Positions 21,961 through 33,588 are shown, counted from the stretch's first letter. The stretch is DNA of 64,000 nt from Heracleum sosnowskyi (GCA_030848705.1 JAUIZM010000018.1:434001-498000), one strand, 5' to 3'. Made by a program: numbers and translations. Notes: generated from the letters alone by a model not told the origin.

Positions 21961-22507
21961 CATACATATTCTGAGTTAACAGCATGGCCTTGCCATAACC
22001 AAAAATCTCTATTCCCCCTAGAACAGTTTAAACTGCCATTGTCGGTCCTTTCAATTGGGGAACCAACATGTCTAACCCTGTCAGCATGTTCTATAGAATT
22101 ATGCAGCACATCTTATTGCACCGCCATGTCCAATGTTTCGCGATGCACACAAATTAATGTACCAGCACGTTCGGTGGATCAGTCAAAGGCTTTTGTAGCA
22201 CTACATTTTGAGATGCCAGGAAAGCTGCTCTTGTTCCAGTGGGGCAAAAAGAAAATTTTGGTGAAATGTATCTCATTCAGATCAAAGCATATTCATATAA
22301 TATATTTTTGGACTGAACAGAAGTTTAACACTAGCATATCAACTATTTCATGCCCTTGTCCCCCACCTGAAGACAATCTTTGGTGGCTGTTGGAGAGACA
22401 CCAAGTAAGAAGCTTCTTAAATTACTAGATAAAACTGCTTCTTCACAACCGGCCAAGTGGTAGTTTCACATACTTCAAGAGTTCAAGTTATAGAATATCG
22501 GTCCAAA
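21961..22507 (+). other. Degraded coding-like DNA, unassigned
   Basis: The minus strand continues with broken coding-like stretches upstream of the F-box/LRR fragment. The plus strand has a 158-codon open frame (21952-22428) of no recognisable family. I would not call either a gene. Confidence 0.3.
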
Positions 22508-22760
22508 CACTAGTACAAAAAGGACTTTTAGCATCGGTCTAAGACGTCGGCTATTGGACCAAAATACATGAAAGGGATGCTATAGATATGGGCCTATAGC
22601 GTTGGCCAAAAGGGTTATTAACCGACGCATGTATGTGTGTACAATGCGTCGGTTTCTAGAAATGCCGACGCATATATTCTTAACTTTGACGTTCGTTTTT
22701 AAAAAATCCGAGCATGGACCTTTAACAACCGACGCCCAAAGTTATTCTTTTTAAAAAAAA
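22508..22760 (+). mobile_element. CACTA-type transposon end
   Basis: CACTAGTACAAAAAGGACTT at 22508 is a typical CACTA terminus. It is followed by subterminal repeats of a CGACGCAT/ATGCGTCGG type (near 22620-22675) on both strands. The inverted right end was not found, so the limits are uncertain. It is related to 10531-11410. Confidence 0.6.
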
Positions 22761-22995
22761 TCTGTTTTAGTTAGATATCTTAATAAATGTGTTTCACATA
22801 TATACATCAACAAACATCGACCAATTTCAATCAAAAATAAAATCATAACACAAATCTGATTGGAAAATTCGATTGAAATGAATTTTAAAGATTTAATACT
22901 ATCTTGTTTACAATTGGAAGTAAAAGTACATTACATCTGCAAATAGTACCAAAAAAAAATTCAGTTACAAATAAAAGTACATTACTATCTTTCTG
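22761..22995 (+). other. No gene seen
   Basis: AT-rich spacer between the CACTA end and the KAS III fragment. Confidence 0.4.
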
Positions 22996-23491
22996 CTACT
23001 CCAGTTTTTTCCTTGGATGCTCCCTCCATGCACTAACCGGTTCGTGATTCTCTAGCTTGATCCATGGCATATACCTATAACATAATAAATATTGCAAATA
23101 ATTTTTAACACAGGTTAAATTTCAAAGTGTAAAACTAAGCAATTGACAACGGTTAAATTTGCTAGAATTCAAAGCAGGTCTCAATAATAATTATTACCAT
23201 TCAAGGATCCTCTGGTTTGCCTGCATTCAACAAATCAATTGTAAATGTTAATTACTCTGTGCATATAGCACAGTAAGTTTTACAATGGTGGAAATATTTC
23301 AAACTCAGAAAAATCGAAATAAATAACTGCAGATATACAGCTTCAATATGGATGTCAAAGTCATGCAGTCGGAACTGAGAATCATAGTTTCATTATGTAG
23401 TTTACTGATTTCTAGCTCATACCTGATGGAGCAGTAACCAATCAATGCTAGACACAGTAAGACCAGCATTTTGTAGTGCATTCTCTACTGA
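22996..23491 (-). pseudogene. KAS III (3-oxoacyl-ACP synthase III) gene fragment
   Basis: Minus-strand exon 23491-23423 (69 bp, acceptor CCGCAG, donor GTATGA) encodes SVENALQNAGLTVSSIDWLL and then LHQ. Exon 23220-23198 encodes ANQRILE, so together they give the HQANQRI motif of KAS III/FabH, whose His and Asn are catalytic. A third possible exon, about 23074-22996, adds MPWIKLENHEPVSAW and ends TAG; it does not match KAS III. The upstream Cys active-site region and the rest of the C-terminus (including the second Asn) are absent. KAS III starts plastid fatty-acid synthesis from acetyl-CoA and malonyl-ACP. This is a captured or truncated fragment. Confidence 0.75.
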
Positions 23492-23709
23492 CTGCGGCAT
23501 AACACAAAAAGCAAATCAAGAAGCCTCTTTATCATTCAATTTTATGCATGAATATGAGGTGTAGTTTGGTGGAAACCCTAATACAGAACCATTTGAAGCT
23601 GATGCATAACACACGCTTCCTTATATTTTTCATAAATTCTAATTTTTCAATCAGAATTTATGCCCTCCTCCACAAGGAAAATATTCTTTTACTTTAAAAA
23701 AAATTGGGG

Positions 23710-23877
23710 TGTTACAAGTTGTTTTCTTGGATGTTCCTTGTTATTAATGCAGACTCATAGTATTCTTATGCTACTATATAAAGACTTGAGTTGCAGCAGT
23801 TGTATTCTAAGCCAATCAGAAAAAATATTATCTTAAAATCATTCAGCCTTTCTTCTTTATATTTTCTAATCCCAACA
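23710..23877 (+). mobile_element. Short Copia LTR (about 168 bp)
   Basis: TGTTACAAGTTG...AATCCCAACA gives TG..CA ends. A TATA box CTATATAAAG lies near 23775 and a primer site follows. The length fits Ale/Retrofit-like Copia elements. Confidence 0.65.
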
Positions 23878-23881
23878 AATT

Positions 23882-23893
23882 TGGTATCAGAGC
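23882..23893 (+). other. Primer binding site, tRNA-Met type
   Basis: TGGTATCAGAGC is the standard plant Copia primer site complementary to the 3' end of initiator tRNA-Met. It lies 5 bases after the LTR. Confidence 0.9.
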
Positions 23894-23952
23894 CCAATTA
23901 ATTACAGACCTCCCAAAAACACTTAAATTTTAGAAAACCTCTTATATATGCA

Positions 23953-24270
23953 ATGGCAGCCACTAATGAAGCATTATTCAGTTATGCACAAAACAATATT
24001 CCAATTTTTAATGGTGAAAGCTATGACTTCTGGAGCATCCAGATGAAGACGTTATTCATCTCTCCTAACTTATGGGATTTGGTTGAAGAAGGCTATGAAG
24101 CTGGGGCCACACCAGAAGCAATAGCATCCTGGTCAGCGGCTAAGCAGAACGAATTTAAGAATAAAAAGAAAAAAGATGCAAGAGCTTTACTCTTTATTCA
24201 ACAACGAGTCAACAAAGCATTCTTTCCACGTATTATGGGAGCAAAAACTTCCAAAGAAGCATGGGATATT
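23953..24270 (+). pseudogene. Copia gag, N-terminal fragment
   Basis: The ATG at 23953 starts MAATNEALFSYA. The text then shows the Copia gag start IPIFNGESYDFWSIQMKTLF and later RALLFIQQ and SKEAWD. These blocks match the DUF4219/UBN2-type gag of Ale-like elements. Homology stops abruptly at about 24270, where AT-rich LTR sequence of another element begins. Gag would form the particle shell. The rest of this element is not in the window, so it was truncated by the later insertion or by deletion. Confidence 0.85.
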
Positions 24271-24789
24271 TAAATAATATTTATTAAGTAAATAAACAAT
24301 TTGGAATATTTAATAAATATTTAAATAATATTTATTAAATAATAAACAATTAAATAAATATTTTTTAAATGAATATTCAAATTAATATTCATTGAATTGA
24401 ATAAATATTCAATCATATTTAAAATATCCAAATTATATAAATATTGGAATATTTTAAATCAATATTTGAAAATAATCTGTCCCCGACAATGTCCGGGTTT
24501 GTATGACAGTGTTTATAAAATATCTCCGACTCTCGGTCTAAGTTGAAATACGAAAATACGCTCTACACCTAGAGCCTTGTATACCCCGGCTTATATCTAT
24601 ATTCCATATAGCATATAAACCAAACATTCGTTATTTGAAAGATGATGCGGTAAATAAAACAGTTCATGCATTAAAAACAGTCATATCACAACAACAACAA
24701 CAACAACATTTTAAATCATAACTGAAAACTTAAGTTTCGGGTTTTGAAAACTTGTCATGATACTTGAAGCAAAGCATATACATCTTTCT

Positions 24790-25740
24790 ATTAATAATAG
24801 CCCAACATGAGTCAGTTAATTGGTGGTACATTTTATTCATGCTAAATTGGCAAGACATTTTAATGCACTTGAAATGTCCAAGACATTTTAATGCACTTGA
24901 AATGTCCAAATTGCCCTTGTGTTTACTATTTTTTAAAAAATTGTTGTTTGAGTGGATTCGAACTTAGGTCTATACAATAATTTGCACCTCCTTTTACCAC
25001 CAAACCAATCAATTATATGTGTTGTCAATTACACACATCATATGTGTGTGTGTCGCGTGAGTAAATAAATATTTGGTATTATTATTATTATTATATATCT
25101 ATTTTATTATAGCCCAATAAAAGCAATGATTCACGAGACATTTAATCTAATCTAAATTGTTGGGATATTTTATTTAATTTAAAATATCTAAATTTCCCTT
25201 GTGTTTACTCTTTTTTCTAAAAAAAATTGTTAATGAATGGAATCGAACTTGGGTTTATGCATTAATTTGCTCATCTTTTCCTACCATAGCACTATTCAGT
25301 CATACATGTTCTATATCAAACATATTATATGTATATGTGTGTGTCGCGTGAGTAGAGGAGTATTTTGTATCTATTATTATATTGATTAACATAATCTTAT
25401 AATTGTTGAGAAAATTTAACTATGAGATATTTTGTGCATGATTTGTAGTGACTAACTTGCCCCTGTGTTTATTATTTATTAGAAAAAGTTGTTTGTAGAA
25501 ATTGAACTTGAGTTTATCTATTAACTGAAATATCTTTATATCACTAGACTATAAAATCACAGATTTTTAGAAATTCACGCGAAATATGCGAGTGTCATTT
25601 GATAAAAGACATTTTATTTAACTTCAAAATATATAAAAATAATTATGTAGCTAAATTGAAGTTAGGTTATATCTTTAACTTGTACATTTTCATACCACTA
25701 AGCACAACGGCACATATGTTGTGAATCATACACATATGTG
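24790..25740 (+). repeat. Three diverged direct repeats inside Helitron A
   Basis: Units each contain TTGCCC or TTTCCCTTGTGTTTAC, a TTGTT...GATTCGAACTT or GAATCGAACTTGGG block and a TATGTGTGTGTGTCGCGTGAGTA-like end (near 25041-25062 and 25332-25352). Spacing is about 300 bp. Confidence 0.55.
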
Positions 25741-26079
25741 TGCAGGGGCCACCTACATTCAGACCGGACGTGGCCTTGACCGCCCCCAACTTGTCCGATT
25801 ATTTTTTATGTAATGTCAACAACATCAAGAGTCAAGGTCACATAATACAATGAAAATGCCATTTTAATCACCCCGAGTTAAGTAAAGATGAAAATATACA
25901 TAAAAACGAAGAGAATTCAGCTAGGTTTCTAAGACAAAGGCTGTTGCATTGAGTAAGAGGTAAAAAAGATAATCGTGTATATACAATATATAACCCATGT
26001 ATATAGGATGCACAAGGAAGATAAGAAGTCGCTGAATCATGGATGATAAGACTGTAGTATTCTACTATTTTGTCCTTAT

Positions 26080-26620
26080 TTGTAAAACTTATATGAAAAA
26101 ATTAGTTGAAAAAATATAAAAGGTACTCTATATAATATTTTTAGTTATAAAAAATATAAAAGGTACTCTGTATAATATTTTTAGGATTTTATCTAACGGT
26201 TCTAATTGATTTCTATTTTGTCCTTAATTGTAAAACTTATATGAAAAAAATTAGTTGAAAAAATATAAAAGGTACTCTATATAATATTTTTAGTTATACA
26301 CAATATAAAAGGTACTCTATATAATAATTTTAGTATTTTATCTAACGGTTCTCATTGATTTGATTGGAATTCTAACGGTTGTGGAATGAGTAAACAAACC
26401 ATGGGGGACCAGACTACCAACCAAACTTTTATTGTTCCGTATATTATATAATAGTATAGATAGATAATGTTGTTAGAAAAGAGAAATTTTAGTTATAAAA
26501 AATATAAAAGGTACTCTATATAAAATTTGTAGTATTTTATTTAACGGTTCCCATTGATTTGATTGGAAAGATCTAACGACTGTGGATCTAACGGTTCTCA
26601 TTGATTTGATTGGAAAGGTA
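26080..26620 (+). repeat. Direct repeats of an AAAAGGTACTCTATATAA unit
   Basis: TATAAAAGGTACTCTATATA occurs five or more times between 26115 and 26525. ATCTAACGGTTCTCATTGAT follows three times. It is adjacent to a reversed Helitron-like left end at about 26440-26465. Confidence 0.7.
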
Positions 26621-27042
26621 CTTAATTCACGGAAACATACTAGAAAATTCATGATATATTAAATTTTAATATTATGCATGTACACATTCTACAATGTAAA
26701 TTACATTTCACAAACAAGAAAATGTTTCATTGTACACATTCTACAATGCAAATTACATTTCACAAACAAGAAAATGTATCATTCCCTCAATGAGCTAAAT
26801 TAGTAAAATCATGCAGGTTAATGTCTTGTATGTAAGATAATCATATTTTGACATAGATCTTACACATAACAAATATCATAAGTATCGAATTTACTCATTT
26901 CTTAACTCAAAAACACCTTAACCAAGGATACTTTTCAACGCTAACTATCTCACTATAGAGATCAAGTCCAGCTTTTGTACCCACAATGAGACGTCTGTCA
27001 AACGATCTATAAATTATCATAAACACCGAACTACTTAGAAGT

Positions 27043-27568
27043 TGATATGGACAGAAATATAACCCTAAATATATAATGATACATTAATTAAGACCTAGTT
27101 TGGTCCAAGAATTAGGCCCGACAAAAGGCCCGAAACCCTAATTATTTATTAATTTCGTAATTAATAAATAAAGGAAAATACACAGCTCATAAAAGAGTCC
27201 AAATATGATAATATCTTCATAGAAGGATCCAGAATCCCAATCAAATAATATGATGAGTCACAGCACTTATCAGATAGGGATAATACTTGCGTGCCAAGTA
27301 ATATACTCCTTATCAGTAATCAATAACGAGACTTATCAGTTAAGACTCCTAAACTTACTCTAAATACAAGGCTCCTGACGCCTATATAAGGACCCTCGTC
27401 CTTCATCCTAGAACTACGTTTTTATTGACTTGATTCTCTATACAGCAGAGATACGTAGGCATCTTGTGAGGACCGATTCAGTCTCGAAACACAAGAGCAG
27501 TCATTAAAGCTTGAACGCTCACAAACCCTAGCATTTAATTCACAAAGTACGTTTTTTGATCCACAACA
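27043..27568 (+). repeat. Gypsy-1 5' LTR
   Basis: 526 bp, TGATATGG to CACAACA. It holds three CTTATCAG words (27266, 27309, 27332), a TATA box near 27383 and a conserved ATACGTAGGCA block near 27450. Confidence 0.96.
27266..27390 (+). promoter_or_regulatory. CTTATCAG triplet and TATA box of Gypsy-1 LTR
   Basis: Three direct copies of CTTATCAG (27266-27273, 27309-27316, 27332-27339) lie 45-120 bases before CTATATAAG at 27382-27390. CTTATC is the complement of the GATAAG I-box bound by plant MYB-related and GATA factors (established). Use here is inferred. Confidence 0.5.
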
Positions 27569-27569
27569 T

Positions 27570-27588
27570 TTGGCGCCGTCTGTGGGAA
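27570..27588 (+). other. Gypsy-1 primer binding site
   Basis: TTTGGCGCCGTCTGTGGGA directly follows the 5' LTR. TGGCGCC with this context is the usual primer site of Tat-type elements. Confidence 0.8.
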
Positions 27589-27601
27589 GATTACATCAAC
27601 C

Positions 27602-29071
27602 ATGGCAAACACGCGAAGAACAACTCGAGCTTCTGAAGAACTTCCTATCACCTCCGGGGCTGATACTCATGGAAGTCAACCGCCGCCAACTACTGGCATT
27701 GAAGGGGCGAATATCCCCACCAACACTCAAGGACCGGAAGTCCCGACATCGGTTGAAGGGACGAATCCCCTGCAGATGGTCATTCATGGATATAATCCAT
27801 AAGAGACTGCTCACCAGCAACCGAGCACAACCTCCCCACTGCTCATGAATGCCCCGAGGAGCCTTCAACTCCATACTACTGATCTCCCTCAATATGTGAA
27901 TCAGACCCTGGGGATGCCTACCCATGGCAGGCCCCCTCGACCCCCGGTGGGCAGTAGTGGTACCAATCTGGTACACCATGAGGCATATGTGCCTCCTTAT
28001 GTACAAGGTTTGGAACCCTTGAACCGTCAAACCCAAACTCAACAGATGTTTCGAGACGATTTTTCTGGTCCTTACACTGAGGATGAAAATTACAATACTG
28101 ATGATGACTATCCCCCACGAAGAAGACGTTCTGCAAACAAGGAGCAAACCATTCAGGAAAGGATTGCAGCCCATGAGGCAGAGGTTGCAAAACTCAAAAA
28201 GAAGTTAGTGGAAGAAGAGGCTGCAAGAGCAGCCGGGAGGCCTCCGGTAATTAATCTAGATCCTACTCCTCCGAGATCCAAAAGGGTTGAAACCCCAAGA
28301 GGAGATCCTACTGTACTGTTACCCCTAGGAGATCCTGATGATCCTACACCACCCTTCACTCAAGAGATAATGAAGGCCACTATATCCAGGAAGTTTAAAA
28401 TGCCAACCATCAAAGCTTATGATGGAACGGGAGATCCCGCAAATCATGTAAGAACTTTCTCAAATGCACTGCTGTTGCAGCCTGCCAACGACGCCGCAAA
28501 GTGTAGGGCGTTTCCACAAACCCTAGCGGGTATGGCTCAACGTTGGTATAGTCGACTTCCGCCCAATTCTATTGGATCCTTCAAAGAGCTGAGTAAGGCA
28601 TTCATCAATCAATTTGTTAGTGGGAAGATACATGAGAAAAGTTCCGCCTCTCTTATGGGGATTCGACAAGGCAAGAATGAAACATTGAGAGAATACTTGA
28701 GTAGATTCACTAAGGAAGCTATAAAAGTCCCAGATTTGGAAGATAAAGTGGCTATGATAGCCCTACAACAAGGAACTACCGATGACCACTTCAGGAGGTC
28801 TTTGGCTAAGCATCCCCCCGAAAACATGTTGTCACTACAAGATAGAGCTGGAAAATACATCAAAGCTGAGGAGAGCATGAGAAAGTATGAACCCGTTGCT
28901 ACTGGCAATGGAAATTCAAAGAAGAGAAAGGATATTCCAGAGTATGATGCAAGAGAGAAGTATCCTAGGACATCAAAGGATTCTGATTCACCTCCCAAGA
29001 AGAACAATTTTGGGCCTAAGTTTACGGAGTATGCAAGATTGAATGCTCCTAGGAGCCAAATTCTGATGTAG
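27602..29071 (+). pseudogene. Gypsy-1 gag, one internal stop
   Basis: The ATG at 27602 starts MANTRRTTRASEELP. The frame has TAA at 27800-27802 and continues in the same frame to TAG at 29069-29071. The first third is Pro/Thr/Gln-rich. Around 28150-28210 a short coiled coil (AHEAEVAKLKKKLVEEEAA) precedes the capsid domain. The capsid domain is the Retrotrans_gag type, with FKMPTIKAYDGTGDPANHV, AQRWYSRLPP and GIRQGKNETLREYLSRF. The stops fit single C-to-T changes of CAA and CAG. Gag would assemble the particle. With no frameshift in nearly 500 codons, decay is recent. Confidence 0.9.
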
Positions 29072-30019
29072 ATTGCAAAGGAAGAAGACCTTAAATGGCC
29101 AAAGCCTATGAGGGCCGATGTGTCAAAAAGAAATCAGAACCAATACTGCCGGTTTCACAAAGAAGTTGGTCACGAGACAGACGACTGCAGGCAACTGAAA
29201 GATGAAATTGAATTCTTGATTCGAAGGGGAAAGCTTGGTAAGTTTACCAAGGATGGAAATCAAGGAAGCCAGAGAGGGAATTATGAAAGGAAGGACTATG
29301 ATAGACGGGACAATGATCAAGATCGAAATCCAAAGCCCCGAGGGCCTGTCATCAATATGATATTTGGAGGGCCAACTGCTGCCGGACCTTCCAGAAACTC
29401 GAGAAAGGCTTATGCCCGTGAGGTAATGACTGTGGTTGGAGAAGCACCAAAGCGTGCCAAGACTGAAGTATCTTTGAATTTTGATGACTCTGATCTTGAG
29501 GGAGTGAAATTTCCCCATGATGATCCTCTGGTCATAGTACCTGTGATAGGCAACTCTGAAACAAAGAGAGTTCTCGTTGACAATGGAGCTTCAGTGGACA
29601 TCTTATTCCATGATGCATTCATCAAGATGGGTTACACTGATTCTCAGCTAACACCCTCAAACATGCCCATATATGGGTTCAATGGAGTGGAATCGAAGGT
29701 AGAAGGCACGATTCAACTCCCCATGACAATGGGACAAGGTTCAAAGACGTCTACTCAAATGCTGAACTTCATAGTTATCAAAGCGACTTCAACCTACAAT
29801 GCAATTCTGGGAAGAACGGGCCTTCATGCATTTAAGACTGTTGCCTCATCTAATCATTTGAAGATCAAGTTCCCTACCAGGAATGGAATTGGCGAAGAGA
29901 AGGGCGATCAGAAAATGGCTAGAAGCTGTTATGTAGCCGCGTTAAGGCCTGATGGAGTCGGGGGGCAGGTTCTCCCAATTGAAGACATGGACATCAGAAA
30001 CGATGAAGAAAGAAGATGA
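29072..30019 (+). pseudogene. Gypsy-1 zinc knuckle and protease
   Basis: It continues the gag frame after the TAG at 29069. Near 29145 the cysteine/histidine block CRFHKEVGHETDDC is the Tat-type zinc knuckle. Near 29572 VLVDNGASVDILF is the retropepsin active site (Asp-Asn-Gly form), followed by YNAILGRTGL near 29800, the second protease block. The frame ends with TGA at 30017-30019 and the next segment is again in the same frame. The enzyme would cut the polyprotein at particle maturation. The TGA fits a C-to-T change of CGA. Confidence 0.9.
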
Positions 30020-33000
30020 AAGCCAGCTGAGGATCTTGTTCCCATCCCCCTGATTCCAGGAGAACCAGACAAGGTCACCTACATTGGAGCTCTACTACCT
30101 GAATCTATGAAAAGCAAGTTGACATCCTTTCTTCAAGAAAACAGTGATGTATTTGCTTGGACTGCAGCTGATATGCCGGGGATTGATCCCCAATTGATAA
30201 CCCACAAATTGAATGTGGATCCTGGAAGGAAGACAGTGAAACAAAAGAAAAGAATTTTTTCTCCAGAAAGGCAAGAAGCCATCAAGCAGGAGGTAGAAAA
30301 ACTTTTGGAAGCAGGCTTCATTGAAGAAATTCAGTTTCCTGAATGGTTGGCTAACCCAGTGATGGTCAAAAAGGCTAATGGAAAGTGGAGAATGTGTGTA
30401 GACTTCACCGACTTGAATGATGCATGTCCTAAGGATTGTTTTCCCTTACCAAGGATTGATGCTCTGATAGATGCCACTGCTGGGCACGAGATGCTAAGTT
30501 TCATGGATGGCTTCAGTGGATACAACCAAATCAAGATGCACAAGGACGACATCTCCAAGGTATCCTTCATCACCGACTTTGGTGTTTTCTGTTATTTAGT
30601 CATGGCATTTGGACTTAAGAATGCAGGGGCAACATACCAAAGATTGGTGAACAAGATTTTTGGACCATTGATTGGTAAAACAATGGAAGTTTATGTGGAT
30701 GACATGCTAGTCAAGAGCCTCGACAAGGCAGACCATATAAAACATCTCCGAGAAGCATTTGAAGTGCTGAGGCACCACAAGATGATGTTAAATCCAGCAA
30801 AATGTGCCTTTGGGGTAGGCTCAGGAAAGTTTTTAGGCCTGATGGTCTCCAAGAGAGGAATCGAAGCTAACCCTGACAAGATCAAGGCAATCCTAGATAT
30901 GGAACCACCTAAGTCTGTTAAGGATGTTCAGAAACTGACAGGAAGAGTTGCAGCTTTGGGAAGGTTCATCTCCAAATCAGGAGAAAAATGCTTACCTTTC
31001 TTCAAAGCACTCAAAAATGTAAAAAATTTCGAGTGGACACCTGAAAGCCAAGAAGCCTTTGAGGCCCTGAAGAAATACATGGCCGAAGCACCACTGTTGG
31101 CAAAACCAAAGCCAGGAGAGATACTCTATCTATACTTGGCAGTCTCCGACACTGCCCTTGGAGCTGTTTTGGTAAAGGAAGAATTAAAGGTTCAGAAACC
31201 CATCTATTATGTGAGTAAGATCCTGCACGGGGCAGAAATAAACTACTCTACCATAGAGAAGTTTGCTTTAGCCTTGATAATGGCTTCAAGAAAGCTACGT
31301 CCATACTTCCAGGCACACAAGATAGAAGTTTTGACTAATCGACCTCTAAGGAACATTCTGCACAGCCCTCAAGTTAGTGGAAGATTGATCAAATGGGCTA
31401 TTGAGTTGGGGGAATTTGATATCAAGTATAAGCCTCGTACGGCCATTAAAGCTCAAGCACTCGCTGACTTCATGGTTGAATGTACCATTGACAACCAAGA
31501 AGTCGGGGGGCAGGAAGTAGTAGTGGAAGACAACAAAGATGAAGACATGGTGTCCAAGGAATGTTGGGTGCTCTATTTTGATGGGGCATCAAAAACAAAA
31601 TCAAGTGGAGCTGGTTTAGTGCTACAAAGTCCTGATGGATTCATAATAGAATATGCACTAAAACTTGACTTCCCAACGACAAACAATGAGGCTGAGTATG
31701 AAGCTTTGATAGCTGGGTTGGGCCTAGCTGGGGCCCTGAGAGTTAAGACTCTCAAAGTATGTGGAGACTCAAGGTTAGTCGTTTCTCAAGTAAATGGAGA
31801 GTTCGAAGCTAGAGATGAAGTCATGGCAAAGTATCTGAAACTTGTCAAAGCCATTATGACTCAGTTCGATGAATGCTATGTGGAGCACGTTCCAAGGGAT
31901 GAAAACATGAAGGCAGATGCCCTGTCTAAGTTTGCTTCTTCTGAAATCGAGAATTATGCAGGAAGTGTATACTTCCAAGTATTAAAGACCCCGAGCATCA
32001 ATGGAAAACTGGTAGCACCTATTGATGTTGCTAGTTGCTGGATGGACCCCATCAAAGCTCATTTGGAAACTGGTTGGCTGCCAAATGACACTTCAGAAGC
32101 ACGAAAACTGTACGTCAGAGCACTAAGGTATGCCCTAATTGAGGGAATTCTATACAAGAAGTCTTTTGTTATTCCATACCTGAAGTGTTTGAGACCTCAA
32201 GAGGCAGAATTGGCCCTAAAAGAAGTTCATGAAGGAATCTGTGGACAACACTTGGGGGGCAGAGCCCTGGCCCATAAAGTCACTCGTTTAGGTTTCTATT
32301 GGCCAAGTATGCTTGCTGATGCAAAAAGCTATGTGAAGAAATGTGAACGATGCCAGAAGTATGCACCAGTGGTTAGGCAACCACCTGAGATGTTGACATC
32401 CGTAAACTCACCTATCCCTTTTGCTATGTGGGGAATGGATATACTTGGGCCATTTCCAATGGCAAGTGCACAAAGAAAATTTCTGATAGTAGCAATCGAC
32501 TACTTCACCAAGTGGATTGAGGCTAAACCTTTGGCCAAGATAACCACCAAGCAAGTAATGCACTTCTTTTGGGAGAATGTGATATGCAGATATGGAATTC
32601 CACGAATACTGGTTACGGACAATGGAACTCAATTCAACAATGACGAGTTCAAGAAGTATTGTGATGAGAATGATATCAAGTTACGCTTCACTTCTGTTGC
32701 CCATCCTCAAGCAAATGGGCAAGCTGAAGTTGCAAATCGAATTATCCTAGATGGACTGAAGAAAAGAGTTGAACGCTCCAGGAATACTTGGGTAGATGAA
32801 TTGCTTCCCATACTATGGGCATATCGTACTACTTGTAAAGTCACCACTGGAGCTACCCCCTTCTTGCTGGCATATGGGGCCGAGGCAGTGGTTCCAGTGG
32901 AGATTACTCACACATCTCCAAGAGTTGAGGCTTATGAACCAGAAGCAAATGAAGAAGGCTTGAGGCTAGCCTTAGATCTAATTGACGAAGTTAGAGACGA

Positions 33001-33271
33001 GGCGAATGCCAAGATAGTTGAACAGCAGAAACGAGCATCTTTCTACTACAACCTAAGGGTTAAAGAGAGATTCTTTCGTCAAGGGGACTTGGTCCTTAGA
33101 AAAATTGAAGCATCTGGAGTTGGACAAAAGGGAAAGTTAGCCCCAAACTGGGAAGGGCCTTATCGGGTCAAGAATGTGTATGGACGAGGCTCATACAAGC
33201 TAGAAACTATGGAAGGGATTGAAGTGCCTAGAACTTGGCATGCTGCAAACTTGAAAGTTTACTATGTTTAA
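30020..33271 (+). CDS. Gypsy-1 reverse transcriptase, RNase H, second RNase H and integrase
   Basis: An open frame of 1054 codons runs from the first Met at 30107 to the stop at 33271, and is open from 30020 in the gag-pol frame. RT: FMDGFSGYNQI, AFGLKNAGATYQRL, catalytic YVDDML at residue about 196. RNase H of Gypsy type: LYLAVSDTALGAVLV and YYVSKIL. Second, archaeal-type RNase H: VLYFDGASKTKSSGAG, NNEAEYEALIAGL, DSRLVVSQV (about residues 485-610). Integrase: HHCC zinc region, core Asp in WGMDILGPF, Asp in VTDNGTQFN, Glu in QANGQAEVANR. The C-terminus ends WHAANLKVYYV. All catalytic residues I checked are present, but without the upstream gag frame it depends on the three stops. Confidence 0.95.
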   Translation, partial: KPAEDLVPIPLIPGEPDKVTYIGALLPESMKSKLTSFLQENSDVFAWTAADMPGIDPQLITHKLNVDPGRKTVKQKKRIFSPERQEAIKQEVEKLLEAGFIEEIQFPEWLANPVMVKKANGKWRMCVDFTDLNDACPKDCFPLPRIDALIDATAGHEMLSFMDGFSGYNQIKMHKDDISKVSFITDFGVFCYLVMAFGLKNAGATYQRLVNKIFGPLIGKTMEVYVDDMLVKSLDKADHIKHLREAFEVLRHHKMMLNPAKCAFGVGSGKFLGLMVSKRGIEANPDKIKAILDMEPPKSVKDVQKLTGRVAALGRFISKSGEKCLPFFKALKNVKNFEWTPESQEAFEALKKYMAEAPLLAKPKPGEILYLYLAVSDTALGAVLVKEELKVQKPIYYVSKILHGAEINYSTIEKFALALIMASRKLRPYFQAHKIEVLTNRPLRNILHSPQVSGRLIKWAIELGEFDIKYKPRTAIKAQALADFMVECTIDNQEVGGQEVVVEDNKDEDMVSKECWVLYFDGASKTKSSGAGLVLQSPDGFIIEYALKLDFPTTNNEAEYEALIAGLGLAGALRVKTLKVCGDSRLVVSQVNGEFEARDEVMAKYLKLVKAIMTQFDECYVEHVPRDENMKADALSKFASSEIENYAGSVYFQVLKTPSINGKLVAPIDVASCWMDPIKAHLETGWLPNDTSEARKLYVRALRYALIEGILYKKSFVIPYLKCLRPQEAELALKEVHEGICGQHLGGRALAHKVTRLGFYWPSMLADAKSYVKKCERCQKYAPVVRQPPEMLTSVNSPIPFAMWGMDILGPFPMASAQRKFLIVAIDYFTKWIEAKPLAKITTKQVMHFFWENVICRYGIPRILVTDNGTQFNNDEFKKYCDENDIKLRFTSVAHPQANGQAEVANRIILDGLKKRVERSRNTWVDELLPILWAYRTTCKVTTGATPFLLAYGAEAVVPVEITHTSPRVEAYEPEANEEGLRLALDLIDEVRDEANAKIVEQQKRASFYYNLRVKERFFRQGDLVLRKIEASGVGQKGKLAPNWEGPYRVKNVYGRGSYKLETMEGIEVPRTWHAANLKVYYV

Positions 33272-33588
33272 GTGCATCCTAATTGGACTCACTATTAGCA
33301 CAAGTAGAAATAAGGTTGATGAAACCAATCCAAGTTTTTAAACTTGAGGTAGAAGTAGCATACTATGTAAGGGTTGAACCCATTTCTTCAAGTTATGAAT
33401 TTATTCAGCGATTTCAAGAATATTCTACAAAGCATTGCGTATTGATGTTCATAAGATTCAAAGAACAAATTAAGTACGCAAATACGAGAAATTAAAAGGC
33501 ATGAAGAAAATAAGTTAAATAACTTTCAATAAAGTTAAAGTTATGCCCAAAGGCAGAATTACATAAAATAAATAAAAGCTACAAACAG
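33272..33588 (+). other. Gap between convergent pol and antisense gene
   Basis: 316 bp between the pol stop and the stop of the antisense gene. It probably holds both polyadenylation regions. A 70-codon plus-strand frame is not convincing. Confidence 0.5.

Noticed and set aside
27602..33271. Programmed readthrough or recoding at all three Gypsy-1 stops
   Set aside because: Three different stop codons without a shared context fit mutation better than recoding.
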